A stretch of DNA of 64,000 bases from Vitis vinifera (lineage: Eukaryota; Streptophyta; Magnoliopsida; Vitales; Vitaceae). The number at the start of each line of letters is the position of its first letter. The stretch's first letter is position 1. The stretch lies in assembly GCF_030704535.1 (NCBI RefSeq), contig NC_081815.1, positions 6,272,501-6,336,500 of the forward strand, in the 5' to 3' direction. The notes under the pieces were generated by a model. It had not been told where the DNA came from, searched no databases, and saw nothing but the letters and a program-made list of their open reading frames with translations. The translations under genes were made by a program, and so were the position numbers. Shown piece after piece: positions 34,960 to 47,112 of the stretch.

Positions 34960-37900
34960 TCAATTAAGAAAAATGTTGCCAGAGGAGCAGTTTGTTGTAC
35001 AGCTTAACCAGCAAGATAGCAATCCCATGAACCCTGGCTCCCTCGGTTGTGAGGTGTCCCTTTCCCTTCTTTGTAGAACTCTTACAAACTCATCCAAACT
35101 TAAGCTCCCATCGCGGTTTGCATCAAAAATATGGAATATTATGTCAACCACATTATCGGTGAGGGAGATGCCACACACCTTATTCAAATAATCTCCATTA
35201 GTACACTAAATTATGCTTATTCATGAGAAGAAAAGTGTAGTATACATACTTGGCATGCAGCTCTTTGGAAATCTCCCTTTGTCAACTGCCCATTCACTTT
35301 CCCATAACTAAAAATTGCCCAAGACAAGGGCTGCAATCTTTTACGTAGCTCTGCAAAATTCTTGAATTCTTCAAGTGTAATGCGTATGTCTCTGAGTTGT
35401 GGTTCATCATTTAAGTCATCAACCCGGCGAAGAAACTTGTTTATATGCCTCATGTCAGCAGATGCAACCATGGACAGGGCAAAATCATTGGCTGAGATGG
35501 TTCCCCGTGACTTGCAATCATAATGTGCGAACTCTAATTGTAAGATCTAGAACATTCACAAGATGTTATTTAATATTCAAAAACTATAAAAAGATTTTGA
35601 GTAGAAGTTATTGATCTCATAGCTAAAACTGAAACTTTGTTAGAAACAAGTCAGTAAATTGACAAGTTGTGCCTTAACTTGAATCTTTCAGCAATGCACA
35701 TATGCATTTCAGCATGGTTGGTTGGAAATGTGCTTGGTATAACTTTCAAGGAAGAATGACTTCGAATGGCCATTTCGACGATTCCTAATGATTTAATAAT
35801 ATGGAACACTCAATCCTCTGGATTGCCATTTCTTGAAAATCTTGAAACGCTCAACTACACTAACCTGTGTTACCTAGCATTGTTTTATTCTCTTGTGAAA
35901 AAACATGTCAATCCTGTCCAAAATGTGCTATTCTGATCCATGACCTAAAAGAAATGCGAGAAAAAAAATAAAAAAATAAAAATTCAGAGTCCTACTTTCA
36001 GGGGTCCAAAAAAGAACCAGATGAGGTAGCAGCATAATGATTGGGAATGTAACTTCTTGCTTCTCCTACAACGTCTAGGATAAACCTTCCTTGCAAAGAG
36101 GATGGCAGATTGATCTTCTAGCATATTTCATGGGATTGGTATGATCATCTCCTGGCAAAGCGTGCACTAAGCATGGTTTCCATTAGAAGCCATTCTCTCT
36201 TGAGTTTAGTTCAATTAAGCCATTTTTTGGTTAAGACAACAGAATGCACAAATCTTAATCAATCAAAGTAGGATATATTCCAGAATGAAAGAGCAAGGGG
36301 CAACATACCTCATCGTGCAAATCTCTTAAGAATTGAACAAATGCTTCGTGCTTAAGGCATGACTTGCCATCCTTGCCAAAAAAGTACTCCAGCAAACCCC
36401 CATTCTCTACTGAACCCCCAACTTTGAGCCCAATTCGTAGCCCATCCCTGTGTTGAGCCCCTTGCCTATTGTGGCTCCGCATCAAAGCCATCACTCTCCT
36501 AAATTCCTCCCTGTCTATCTCTCTTTTAATGGATGGAAGCCAGAAAGGAATCACAAATCAATAAACAAAGGGATAAGAAGCAGATTTTTTTGTATAAATG
36601 CCAAAAGGCCAACTATCTTGACTGAGAAAAAGGAAAATTCACAAGCAAACCTAACAATCTTTGCCCTGTTTATGCCTGGTATTGGCCATGTATTTTGTTT
36701 GACATTTCAAGGACAAGCATACACAACATGCTTATTGAGGGAGTAAATATTTTCCCAATCAAGAAATAAACATTTGAGAAATTGGAGCAGCATGCAACTC
36801 ATACTTAGGTTGGATAAGAAAACAAAATTGCTCAAAGTTCATAGATAATGATAACAACAATATAATAAACGCTAGGCTTAATAAGAATGCTGCTATTCAT
36901 GCCTGGTTTTAAAGATTCCCAAATGGTTTGAGATGATTGCATGTTTACATTGTTATTGCTAAATTCAAGTACATTACTTGTTTGTATCACATGGCTTATT
37001 TTGCCAGAGAACATTACTTATCATGTGGCAGAAGTGGTAAGCAGGTGGTGAAATTTTAGTTCCATATTTCTAAGAACTTATACAACTATGAAAAAGAAAA
37101 ATATTGTAGATTTTATTTTTATTTGACTTTTTAATGATTCTGAAAAGGTTATCATTGGAACAAGGATTGAATGCAACATGAAGAGTTTGATCATCCCAAA
37201 TTCAAGATTGATTACACAAGCTTATTAAAAATTATCTAAAAGTTTCTTTTTAGGATTCTAAAGCATGAGATTCACCAGATTTCAGCATATATTCAAAATC
37301 ATTGTCATTACCAGACCAACAAGTCTGATATCATCATGGTCCATGGATGTGCTTTGTCATTTATTTAATACCATCTCCAAAGAAATTTTTTCATCTTAAT
37401 CTCATGGGTTCAGGATCCTTGAGACAGCTGCAAAGCATGTTTCTAGGAACCAAACACAAGGCGTAATAACTAAAACATCAAAAGATTTCTCATCAATCCA
37501 GCGTTCACTACTATTGCTGTGTTTTGATGTGATTTTTTGAGATGATAAAGAGTCACTGTAGAAGTTTAGGATGGCTTGTATGCATGTAAAATGAAAAATG
37601 AAGGAGACTCTAATTTTCAGGATTGAGTTGACAGGTCACTTGAAATTATAGACAATTCACCCATCACAAACATGGGTGTAAAGCACTGCATGATAGCAGT
37701 AGTAAGGACAAGGTCCATAGTGGAGAAGTAGGGATAAGGGGAATATTTGAGATTTCAAACATGCTCTGCATCTTCCACCTAGTTAATAGATGCCCTGTTG
37801 TCTGTGCTGTAGGGAGCATTTTGATTTGTATGTCTCTGCTTTTAAGGTTCTAAGAAATAAAAATTAAAAAGAAGGAAAGGATCTCATGTTTAGATTGATT

Positions 37901-40758
37901 GGGGGACAGCCTAGAACCAGTGGAGAATGGTTCTCCAAGGAGGATAAGATGTATTCTGCTGTTTGATAGAGCCCTCATAATGCTATAGGAAATTCTTCAA
38001 ACGAATTGTCATGAGTGTTACCCAGCCCCAAACCCAAGGTATTCAGGATAAACTAACACTAGAAACCTAGTGAAAGTTCAACGTGGGTGTACATCAAGGA
38101 AGATGGCTGCCTGGCTGCATTATTATGGCTGATAGCTTTAGGCCATGTAACTAAAGACAGTGTTTGGCTATGTATTCTACTCTTCAATGAGTATTATGAA
38201 CCATTTAAATGTCATTTTCTACTTGGACTACATGTAGAAAATAGCATGAGTAAATGTTTCATGGTTTCAAAAATTTCTTTCTTAATTGATAATGCATTGA
38301 AAGCATAAATAAACAAGTTGAGTTACCAACAAAAAAAGAAACAAGAAGTTAGGAAATTGTAAGGCTGATTTCAAGAAGGGTAAGTTTAAGGATTGCAAAG
38401 ATTCAAACATATTTCTTGTGAAGTGGAAGAGCTTTTGAGAAAAAACCTCACCTAGTGAACTGGGCTAAAGTGTGTTTGGATAAGAAAAGAGGGGGGTCTG
38501 GGCATTAGGAATCTCTTTGCTCTTATTTACCTACCAAAAAAAGGAATCTCTTTGTTCTTAACATGGTGTTGTTGGATAAGCGGGGTTGGAGATTTGCTTG
38601 GAAAAGGATTCCTTGTGGAAGTGAGTGATTGTTGGGAAGTTTGGGGAAGAAGTAGGAGGTTGACGTTTGGGTGCTTAGGGAGGGTTATGGTGTTGGCTTT
38701 TGGAAGGCTATTAGAAAAAACTAGGAGGTTTTTAAAAGCAAAGTCAGCTCCATTGTTAGGAATGGGAGGAGAATCAAAGTTTCGGTTGGACAAGTGGTGT
38801 GGTGACACCTAGCTAAAAGAGTCTTTCCCCACCTGATTTTCCGTTGACGATTCAAACGAATCATGGGTAACATATATGTGGGGGCACGATGGGGTACTAA
38901 GGTGGTGGAGGTTTGGCAGTTGGAGGTGGCAGTATCTGCCAATTCATTAGAGTCTATGTTTCTCAAGACAGTTCCATGATTGAGAGTTAGAGATTGTGGA
39001 AGCCTTTCTACAGGAAATTCAAAAGCATTCTATTAGGCGTGATATAGAGGAAATGACTTGATCAGTTCAAGGAATGGAAAGTTCTCTGTTAAAGCTTTCC
39101 ATTCTTTTTTGGCCTCAGGGGGTACAGAGACTTTTCCAGCTAGAGTAGTTTGGAATCCACGGTCCCAATGAGAGTTGGTTTTTGGCAAATTGATACTTCA
39201 TGGGTAAAAGGGAGGAGGAATCCATCGACCACATGCTTCCTCTGTTGGTCTTTTCCTTATTTGGGTCACAGCAGGTGATTTAGTCTTCAATTCTGTTGAT
39301 GTTGCTAAGCTGGAATGGGGTTCAAGTAGGAAAAAGGCAAAAGACCATTTGGCGTAAAAGAAATTGGAGGGGTTTTGATGATGTGGAATCCACGAATCAA
39401 TTGCTAAAATCCTCCTTTTTGGATTATACTAGGCATCATATAGAAGGAAAGACTTCTGTCTTTGATCCATTTTATTGATTGGTCAGGAGTAAATAATTGT
39501 GGGCTGCTGGCTATTTCCCTTGTTTACTCCTGTCTTTGTCCCTTTCTCTAGGTACCCTTTTGTACTCCAGTGTACTTAGCTTAAGCCTTACCTATATCTC
39601 TAATATTTCCTGGTTGCTTATAAAAAAAATAATAATAATAATAATAATGATTGTTTGAGAAGCAATCTAGATGTCTTGTTCTTACATGGATGCACAAGAT
39701 GCCTACCCATTATTGTCAAGATCAAACATTTTAAACGCCACAGAGAAGCTCGACTCTGGAATGCTGAGTAGTGTGACCAAAAATATGTACCTGTTGCCAC
39801 AAAATTATGTACAAAACAATTATGCCAAGAGCACAAATTTCAAACAGATTAAGATGAAAAACATAAAAATGAAAAATAATCTTTTTAAGTTCTGCAATCA
39901 TGGGAAAAAACTTACTCGGGAAAAGATATAAGTCCATCATTATCAGTATCAAAAAGCATGAAAAATTGTGAAGCGGTGTAACGTAAGTCGCTAGGAACCC
40001 TCTCCCCTCTGAGACTCCCATATCTAACATAATCTGATTCAGACGGGGGAAATACAGGAACTACTGCCCGCATTAAGTCAGCGGGCGTCATGAATACCTC
40101 CCCATTAGGGGCTCGGAAGGATGCAAAGTACTCGAAAACCTGCAAATAAAATATGGTGTAAGAGATTCAGTATTATTATTATTATTTTTTTCTTTTGAAA
40201 AAAAGATGAATACCTTTTCAGGGGGACTTCTCATCCTCATGCGCTTTTCGTACTTAAAATAAACCTCCTTCCTATATGCATCTGAAAAAGCAAAACTCCA
40301 GCATTATTTATCATTTCTTCGAAATATTAGACTCGTCAACTTCTTTCTTCCGATTTTCTTGGGAATCAATTGAAGGAAACAAGGAAAAGGAAAGTACCTC
40401 CAAAGAGGTACTTGGGTTTCTTGACAGGAATGGAGTCCGGTGAATCAGAGTGTCGGAGACCATGATCCTGTGTGGCGGATGCAGCCACATTGGAGCAATC
40501 AGCGAATGAGAAAAGCGGGGTCGCATCTGAAGACGAACAGTAGCAAAAGCCGAGGCTAGGCCCAACGATGAGGACCCCTGATGACAACCATCTCACCAAC
40601 ATTTTGAGTAAGGAGTCTGGGCCCTTATCCTCGTCGTAGCTGGACCCACCGTAATATCTCAGTGGCCGTGATGAGCCGTCCGATTTGTTGAACAATGAAG
40701 GAGCAATCAAGACTCGGCGTATGGAGGGTGAGGATTTTCTGAGAGGTGCCATCCACAT
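34960..40758 (-). CDS. MICU: MICU-type mitochondrial calcium uptake regulator (EF-hand protein)
   Basis: Seven GT-AG exons on the minus strand: 40758-40398, 40281-40214, 40139-39916, 39790-39707, 36522-36309, 35546-35250 and 35178-34960, giving 488 aa. The N-terminus is rich in Arg/Ser (MAPLRKSSPSIRR), as expected of a mitochondrial presequence. A hydrophobic segment follows (WLSSGVLIVGPSLGFCYC). EF-hand loops are DTDNDGLISFPE (about 207-218), DLDNNGEIDREE (about 241-252) and DANRDGSLSLDE (about 435-446); a fourth, degenerate loop is DCKSRGTISAND (about 327-338). Family role: MICU proteins sense calcium in the intermembrane space and gate the mitochondrial uniporter MCU; plants have a single MICU with an extra EF-hand. 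The start ATG 40758 has another ATG two codons on (40752). Intron 4 is about 3.2 kb and contains an antisense LINE fragment. The exon 5 acceptor (TTAAAAG) has a weak pyrimidine tract next to it but keeps the frame. Confidence 0.92.
38380..39649 (+). mobile_element. 5'-truncated LINE fragment in MICU intron 4
   Basis: Plus-strand remnant of LINE ORF2 C-terminus: VNWAKVCLDKKRGGLGIR (about 38455-38505), a second part ending FRLDKWCGDT (about 38783-38812), then a decayed zf-RVT area and a tail of A and (AAT)n at about 39622-39648. Many stops. It lies antisense to MICU, between exons 4 and 5. No target-site duplication found. Confidence 0.8.
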
Positions 40759-41380
40759 GGTACCGGGTGTGAGAAAGAAAGGTAGGAGAAGAGGGATGGG
40801 GTGTCGGCGGCTGGGAAAAGGGAATACGTAGACACGTGAATATGAAACAGTGAAAGAGAGAAAAAGGCGGTGCCGTTTTGACCGAGAATAGAGTACCTGG
40901 GAGGTTTGACCTTGAGTTCTTCCCAACGCATGGTTGGTTGGTTGATAGGATCCCCGCCAAAAACTGGTATAGGGTGTGAAGAGCAGGGGCAGAAGGGGTT
41001 TGGTTTGATTTGGTTAATGGTTCTGGACAAAAATATCTTCCCACCGATTGAACCCCTCTTTGGCAAAAGCTTATCATCAAATTAGTGGCTACCATTTTAA
41101 TTTTTATCCTCAAATTAATACTGAAATAAATAAAGGATTACATAATCATTAAGAAAAAAAAAACAGTGGGACAAAAGCATAATTAGATGTATAAACATCC
41201 CCAAAATGGATTCAAAATTAAGGAATGGAAATGGAGGCTATCAAGGCCCAGTGAACCCTAGTGGTGTGATATGGGTGTTGGGGCAGATCCATTATATCTG
41301 TCAGCCCAGGTCCATTATAGCTGTCAGTCCAAACAAGAATAAAGAGCAGCCATTATAACACATTAACACCGTCCCGTAGT
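40759..41380. other. Intergenic space between divergent MICU and U5 genes
   Basis: About 0.6 kb containing the MICU 5' region (minus) and the U5 upstream region (plus). A short repeat CAGGTCCATTATAGCTGTCAG/CAGATCCATTATATCTGTCAG pair is at about 41284-41327. No coding region supported. Confidence 0.5.
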
Positions 41381-41391
41381 GTCCCACATCG
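41381..41391 (+). promoter_or_regulatory. Upstream sequence element (USE) of the U5 snRNA gene
   Basis: GTCCCACATCG matches the plant snRNA USE consensus RTCCCACATCG exactly. It ends 33 nt before the TATA box, the longer spacing known for RNA polymerase II-type plant snRNA genes (the Pol III type, U6/U3, has about 10 nt less). This agrees with the downstream RNA being U5. Confidence 0.93.
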
Positions 41392-41424
41392 CTCCCAGTC
41401 AGAAGAAACCCAAAACAACTTGCT

Positions 41425-41430
41425 TATAAA
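41425..41430 (+). promoter_or_regulatory. TATA box of the U5 snRNA gene
   Basis: TATAAA lies between the USE and the U5 RNA, about 30 nt upstream of the inferred 5' end. Together with the USE it forms the standard two-part plant snRNA promoter. Confidence 0.9.
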
Positions 41431-41456
41431 ATATCTGTCAACGTTAGGTTCAAAAT

Positions 41457-41585
41457 CATGGAGCCGTGTGAGGAGCACAAAGCGAACTATTCTTTCGCCT
41501 TTTACTAAAGAATACCGTGTGCTCCCCATCCAAAACGGCATACATTTATTTTTGGAGGAGCCATTCCATAAATGGATTGGCTCCC
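41457..41585 (+). ncRNA. U5: U5 spliceosomal snRNA
   Basis: Core RNA of the U5 snRNP, which aligns exon ends during pre-mRNA splicing. Seen directly: the invariant loop I GCCTTTTAC at 41497-41505, closed by TATTCTTT (41488-41495) and AAAGAATA (41507-41514). A second stem pairs GGAGCAC (41472-41478) with GTGCTCC (41519-41525), and a basal stem pairs GCCGT (41463-41467) with ACGGC (41535-41539). The Sm-binding site ATTTATTTTTGG is at 41544-41555. The 3' terminal hairpin (41557-41584) has a 7-bp stem GGAGCCA/TGGCTCC and an upper TCCAT/ATGGA helix. All expected U5 parts are intact, so this looks functional and not a pseudogene. The exact 5' end is inferred from the TATA box, about 30 nt upstream. 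I do not clearly see the plant snRNA 3'-end box downstream. Confidence 0.95.
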
Positions 41586-44350
41586 TATCAAACCATCTTA
41601 ATAAATTCCCAATTTTTATTAGATCTGCATATTGATATGGTTAAGCCCAAGGGTTTATTTGGTTACCATATCAAGTGTAAGGAAACCTAGAGCATTTAGC
41701 AGCGCCTAAGGTATAAATGGGTTTGTTGCCCTATTCTTAAAGCTAATGTGGACTCACCATAACTAATAACTAATGGTGCCTTATTCTTAAAGCAATTGTG
41801 AACACACCATAACAAATGGTGTTAGGTGAGTTCTTCGATATCATATCTTGCTAATTTAATCACATTAATAGACCCATTCAATGGTCTGACCTCCCTTTTC
41901 CCAACTATACTTGTTTCCACAATTTCCTTTTTTAGTCAATTATCTAAGTGAGTCACGTGACTAAACTTACACATCAATATGCATATTAGCATATATTTCA
42001 TTTACAAGAATCATCAACCCTTTTGAAAAAATATAGAAAAATTAAAGATAGTATCTATATTATTAAAAATTTGATATTTTAATATTTATTTTAATCTAAA
42101 AATATATAAAATACGAATTTTCATTTTATATATATTTTCAAGTTAGCACATAAAAACATATTTTTTTCGAAAATTGATTACATGAATCCCGATTCCAAAT
42201 GAATAATGTAATCAAAGAAGAAAAATTGATTGAATTGGTTATAGCTTAGTGGGGGACAATGAATTATTTATTTATTTATTTTAACACAAAGAAAAAAAGG
42301 TCTTTAAGAGGAGTTAAATGACACAAAAGGGCAGATGCACCCAACCCAAATCCCAATAAATAGTGGTGTAGCTCAACCATTAATAAATTGGTTTATCCCC
42401 ATGGTTGAACTGTTAAGTGGACAATCAATTGAAAATCTTGAAATCATTATTTTAATAAAAAGGAGAGAAAAGATGGGTTATGTGAAGATAATTTGTGGAC
42501 TTTGATATGATAAGAAGTGTGGTAGTTGGGATTGTGTCGATACTCTTAAAAGGGCCTTATGGGCTATGGGTAACTTCTCCCAACCATTCACTTTGACAAT
42601 CATAGCACGGGACTCAAGCCTATCACTAGATTTTTTAATTCCCTGCCTACTATGCTTCCTTTATTTGACCCTCAACGCCCGGGATTAATTTGATAATACG
42701 ATTCTATGAAAATATCGAGAATTATGAATATTTTGACCCTCAACCGCCGGGATAAATTTGATAATACGATTTTATGAAAACATTGGAATCACGAATATGT
42801 CAATACTTAATTTTAGGGATATATAAAAAACATATTGTCAGATATTTAATCATAAAATATCATCACATAAAAATTAATAACAATCCTGAAATATTGAGAA
42901 AAATTCCAAATATATATATATATAAGAAATAAGTTAGATATTTTAAAGTTAATTATTTTTGAAAAAAAAATTATATATATAATTTATCATATTTAATAAT
43001 AATATCATTTAAGTCGATAAAAAAATATAAATTTTATAAATGTATATTTATTATTAAGTTGTCTTATATATTATTTTATAATAATATTATGACAATATAA
43101 ATTTTTTAAAATATATTTAATATTAAAATTATGATCCATTTAAATTTAAATATATTTAATTCTTTTAATATATTTAATAAATATATAGATTATGTAAAAA
43201 TATTTAATAAGAAAATTATGTTTTATATTTTTGGAAATAAATTAAATCAAATGTAAAAATAAAGTAATTAAAATTAATTTATTTAATAATAAATATCGAT
43301 AAATTATAAAATATCAATAAATATCGATAAAATATGAAATATCTGTCCAAATACAAAAAATAAAAATAAAAAATATTTGAAAATATCGGATGATGAATAT
43401 ATCTTCCCCAATTTTGTATCGGGATTCACGTCCCCATATTTTAAATCTTGACCGTAGCTTATATGGTAAGACAATTTTTTAATATTGATTTTTTTTTTCC
43501 CTGAAAACTGCGGGGCTTCACGGGTTATTTGTACTTCTAAAAGGGAAATTAACTGGAATGAAATGTTTTGCCAATCACTCTACAGGCTTTCCAACTAACC
43601 TTTTTATTAATCTAATAATTTCAGAAGTCCAAACTAGCAAAAGATGGCCCTTCAACACACCAATAATATTCATCATTGTCTTGTAGAAATCAGTCAAGTT
43701 AATGTGTGAGGGCCGGAAAAAGAGAAACTATAAAAAGGGCTGCAGGCCATGACAGTCGAGTGGGGTCGCCCAACTTCTACCACAAAACATGTAGTAATGG
43801 GGAATCTCAAGGGCCCATTTCTAGCACCATCACTATGAAAATTGGAACTCCGTTAGGGCTTGAGGGGTTGAAATCACAAAGGGAGTAATAGTGTTCAAGT
43901 ATTGATTAATGAGAGCGCCGTGGGATCATTTTCTTTGGGGTTGTAATACACTAATATGGGGGTTCAAACTCCCTTTGAATATTGGTGGCACTTTCACCTG
44001 CCCGGCTCCACCTTTGCCCCGTCGCGCCCGCCACCCACTCCCCACCACCACCACCCAGAGAAGAAAAACAAATGATGACTAATCCCCCTTGGAAAACCTA
44101 TTTTTAGAGGATATGAGAGGCCAGAAAGTTCACGCACTACCTGCAGTTGTATTTTCATTGGTCGCTTTCGGAGACTCAGCTACCTTCCAAATGTCATTGA
44201 AAGCGAGGTAGAAATATCCCAAAGTACGCACCAGTAATTTATCCATAATATTTACTTACTCCTTCACCATCTCATCTACTTCTTCTGCATCTCAAATCGC
44301 AAATATATATATCATATAATACAGAAGGAAACAGTCAGAAGCAACAAGCC
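41586..44350. other. AT-rich intergenic DNA
   Basis: No gene supported. It holds a 68-bp tandem duplication (42664-42799) and a block rich in ATATCGATAAA words (about 43280-43400). The last 50 bp include a TATA-like run for the SAM gene. Confidence 0.55.
42664..42799. repeat. Tandem duplication, unit about 68 bp
   Basis: TTTGACCCTCAAC followed by GATTAATTTGATAATACGAT begins at 42664 and, with a few changes, again at 42732. It marks the edge of an AT-rich repeat block. Confidence 0.8.
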
Positions 44351-45355
44351 ATGGACTGGTTCTCCTGGTTATCCAAAACTGACCTCGAGCCTTCACTTAC
44401 TTACGAATATGGCCTCGCTTTTGCTCGCAATGAGCTCCAAGAAGAGGATGTGGTTCATTTCAATCACGAATTCCTCCAGAGTATGGGCATCTCTGTGGCC
44501 AAACACAGGCTTGAGATCCTCAAGCTTGCTAAGAAGGAAAGTGGGGAGCGACACAATACTCTTTCCGGTCTTCTTCAGGTAATCAGCAAAGCCAAGAGGA
44601 GCTTCGCCAAGTGTGTTACCAAATTGGCTTTTCATGGGGATTCAGCTCGTTCACCGCTTCCGATTTCGACTTCTTGCCAGGGTTCATGGAGGGGGGTATT
44701 GTCAAGGAAGCATGACAGTTCGATGGAGCTCAAGCAAGGGGCGCTGCTGCTCACGGATGGGACCAGCGCAAAAGCATCTGGGCCTTCCGATGAGAGGAAG
44801 TTGCTGCCAATTACGAGACCAAGCTTATCTGGGCCTTTGAATGTGAGGGTCATGCAAGATAGGATGCTCACAAATGGCAGCCCTAGGTTATCTGGGCCTA
44901 TTAATGGAAGGATCATGCAGGAGAGAATGCTCACAAACGGGAGCCCAAGATTGTCTCGGCCCCTGGATGCGACAAGCAGGAGCCCAAGGTTATCAGGGCC
45001 TCTGGACCGAAGGGTACATGACAGATCGCGGTTCACAAATAGAAGCCCAAACCTATCTGGGCCACTGGATGGAAGGGCCCAAGAGAGGATGCCCAGTATT
45101 GCAAACAGAAGCCCAATAGTGTCTAGGGCTGTGGATGGAAGAGCCCAAGAGATATTGAGGACCCCTTATAGGGGCAGAAGCGTATCCGGGCCTCAGGATG
45201 GAAGGATGCCAGAGGGGAACCGGCCAAACAGGAGCCCAAGGCTATCGGGGCCTCTGGAGGGAAGGGCCATGGGCCTCGACAAGGAAAAGATTGAAGGAGT
45301 GGATGGATATGATTCAATATGGGCCACCATGTTTCAAGATATGAAGCCCACTTGA
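44351..45355 (+). CDS. SAM-domain protein with SPRLSGP-type repeat region
   Basis: Single-exon ORF of 334 aa; the start ATG sits in a good context (gccATGg). Residues 1-62 form a sterile alpha motif: a Trp-rich start (MDWFSWLSK), EEDVVHFNHEFLQSMGIS, then a C-terminal helix HRLEILKLAKK. SAM domains mediate protein-protein or RNA contacts, and the partner is unknown here. Residues about 155-306 are built from roughly eight imperfect repeats around SPRLSGPLDGR, basic and rich in Ser-Pro/Arg-Ser, probably disordered and phosphorylatable. The last residues (YDSIWATMFQDMKPT) look like a separate short motif. Similar SAM-plus-basic-tail proteins are known in plants, but I do not know a specific function. 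A TATA-like run (TATATATAT, near 44304-44312) lies about 40 bp upstream of the ATG. Confidence 0.85.
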   Translation: MDWFSWLSKTDLEPSLTYEYGLAFARNELQEEDVVHFNHEFLQSMGISVAKHRLEILKLAKKESGERHNTLSGLLQVISKAKRSFAKCVTKLAFHGDSARSPLPISTSCQGSWRGVLSRKHDSSMELKQGALLLTDGTSAKASGPSDERKLLPITRPSLSGPLNVRVMQDRMLTNGSPRLSGPINGRIMQERMLTNGSPRLSRPLDATSRSPRLSGPLDRRVHDRSRFTNRSPNLSGPLDGRAQERMPSIANRSPIVSRAVDGRAQEILRTPYRGRSVSGPQDGRMPEGNRPNRSPRLSGPLEGRAMGLDKEKIEGVDGYDSIWATMFQDMKPT

Positions 45356-47112
45356 AGCGTGCACTTTCTCTAGTCAGCAATTTTTTGAAGGGTTTTTCGT
45401 AAGAATGACAGCGTTTGTAAATTGAGGAAGATTAGGTTTTTGGAGGGTGGTGCACTAGTGCCACATGGCTTCTGATTTTCCTACGCAAAAAAATCAAATG
45501 AAGCTACAACTTCTAGTGTGAGATTGAGTTTTTTTGGATTAGTCAATCTTGTTTTGTACTCCCATGCTTTAACATCATTGTTTATGCGATCCAATTGTTG
45601 AAAATTATGTGCACAAGACAGTGTTTGGTTTCGCTGAGCCTACACTCCTACAATTCACTCAGTTTAGGGGGTTTTGTTGGTGCCAAAAATGAAATTTACT
45701 TGTTTTTCTAAAGTTTCATATTGAACCAGAATAATGATTCATATTTTGAACTTCTTTCAACAGATTCTTTGTATATGAAGACAATTAAAAAATTAGGATG
45801 AAGATTAAAACTTGAAAGATATCGGGTGGACTACCTGTTCATCCCCCTAGTTTCATTAATCAAGACAAGTTCTTTCAACCTCAATCACAGCCAATTCACT
45901 CAGATAAATCTTCATTATCAAGCTCTTGTTTAAACCATATAGTGGTTAAATCCTGTTTCCTGATATAACAAATGAATCAATTTTTGGTTTTCTGCCATGA
46001 GCTTTATGTCCTTTTGACATTCACCAGCCACTTCAACAGAGAATGAGGCTAAAGAAGGAATCTTATAGTTAAACAATTGTGGGGAAAAGTTAAGACCCTA
46101 ACAGAGGAAAGAAAACTCCCAGCCAAGTGACATGAGGTAAACACTCATCCCCTCTTTCAAAATCCCACTTCAATCAGATTTATGATCGACATTGTAGATA
46201 CAACAGTATTTTCATTCCACACTTCTTCAATAGGGTAGTTTTAGCTTTAAAGACTCCAAAAAAGGACTATCATATTGCAGCCACTTTCTTACACACTGCA
46301 ATCCAGATCAATCCTTATCATTCCTTCTCAGTAGATAGAAAAACCCACAACCCCTCATACCCCACCTCTGTTCACAAATTCAAGTACCAAATGACAGCAC
46401 CCAACTTGCATTTTACCAGACTACAATCTCTTGATTGATTTCCAGGGACTGTTCCATTGAGATCCACACCATTGAAGAGCTGCATGATATACATGACTAT
46501 AAGACTCAAAGATTAGCTTCTAACGGTATCACCAGAATTTATGAGAATTCCTTCCATCATTCAGGGAGTTCCAAGGGGGAGTATCTAAAGAAGGTGAAAA
46601 TATCTGTAAGAGATCTCTTACATTTTAAAGAGCACCAAGTGATGAGCAAGAAGATTTGGAAGAAGCAACCACTTGCAAGTTCTCAAGTATTTATTAATTT
46701 AACTTGTGTTTTATGTTATCAATTTCTCAAGTTCTCGTGTTTCCCTCAAGATTTCATCTTGGAACTTGGAAGCAGAACATGGCATCCAATATTGTTGAAC
46801 TTGTATGCTTTTTAATTTTTGATCAATGCATGATAGAATATGGATTAGAGCTGTCAGGAATCTCCTAACATCGTCTTTTCCTATATGTGCAAGTTGAAGC
46901 AATTTGGCACCAATATGTTTGATTGCTTAAACCCCACAATATGGCAGATATAAATTTATAATGCTGACAAAACAAACCAGATGTAAAAGTGTGCTAATTT
47001 AAGGAGGGCTCAAACATGCACTGAATTGACAAGAGTCCAAAAGAACACAAACTCACTTGGAAAAATGGTTTTCCAAGAGGATCCAGCGCTTCCATGCTCC
47101 ATTTTGATCAAC
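45356..47112. other. Intergenic region between SAM and NFD4-like genes (convergent)
   Basis: Presumed 3' UTRs of both genes plus unassigned sequence. The longer open stretches here lack an ATG and any domain. Confidence 0.5.

Noticed and set aside
40625-41113. 162- and 119-codon minus-strand frames upstream of MICU
   Set aside because: They overlap MICU exon 1 and its 5' flank in other frames, and show no domain.
44632-45036. 134-codon minus-strand frame with repeated DNLGLPFVSIL
   Set aside because: It is the antisense of the SAM-protein repeat region, so the repeats are inherited from the coding strand.
46435-46815. 126-codon plus-strand open frame
   Set aside because: It does not begin with ATG and has no recognised domain; it lies in the 3' flank of the NFD4-like gene.
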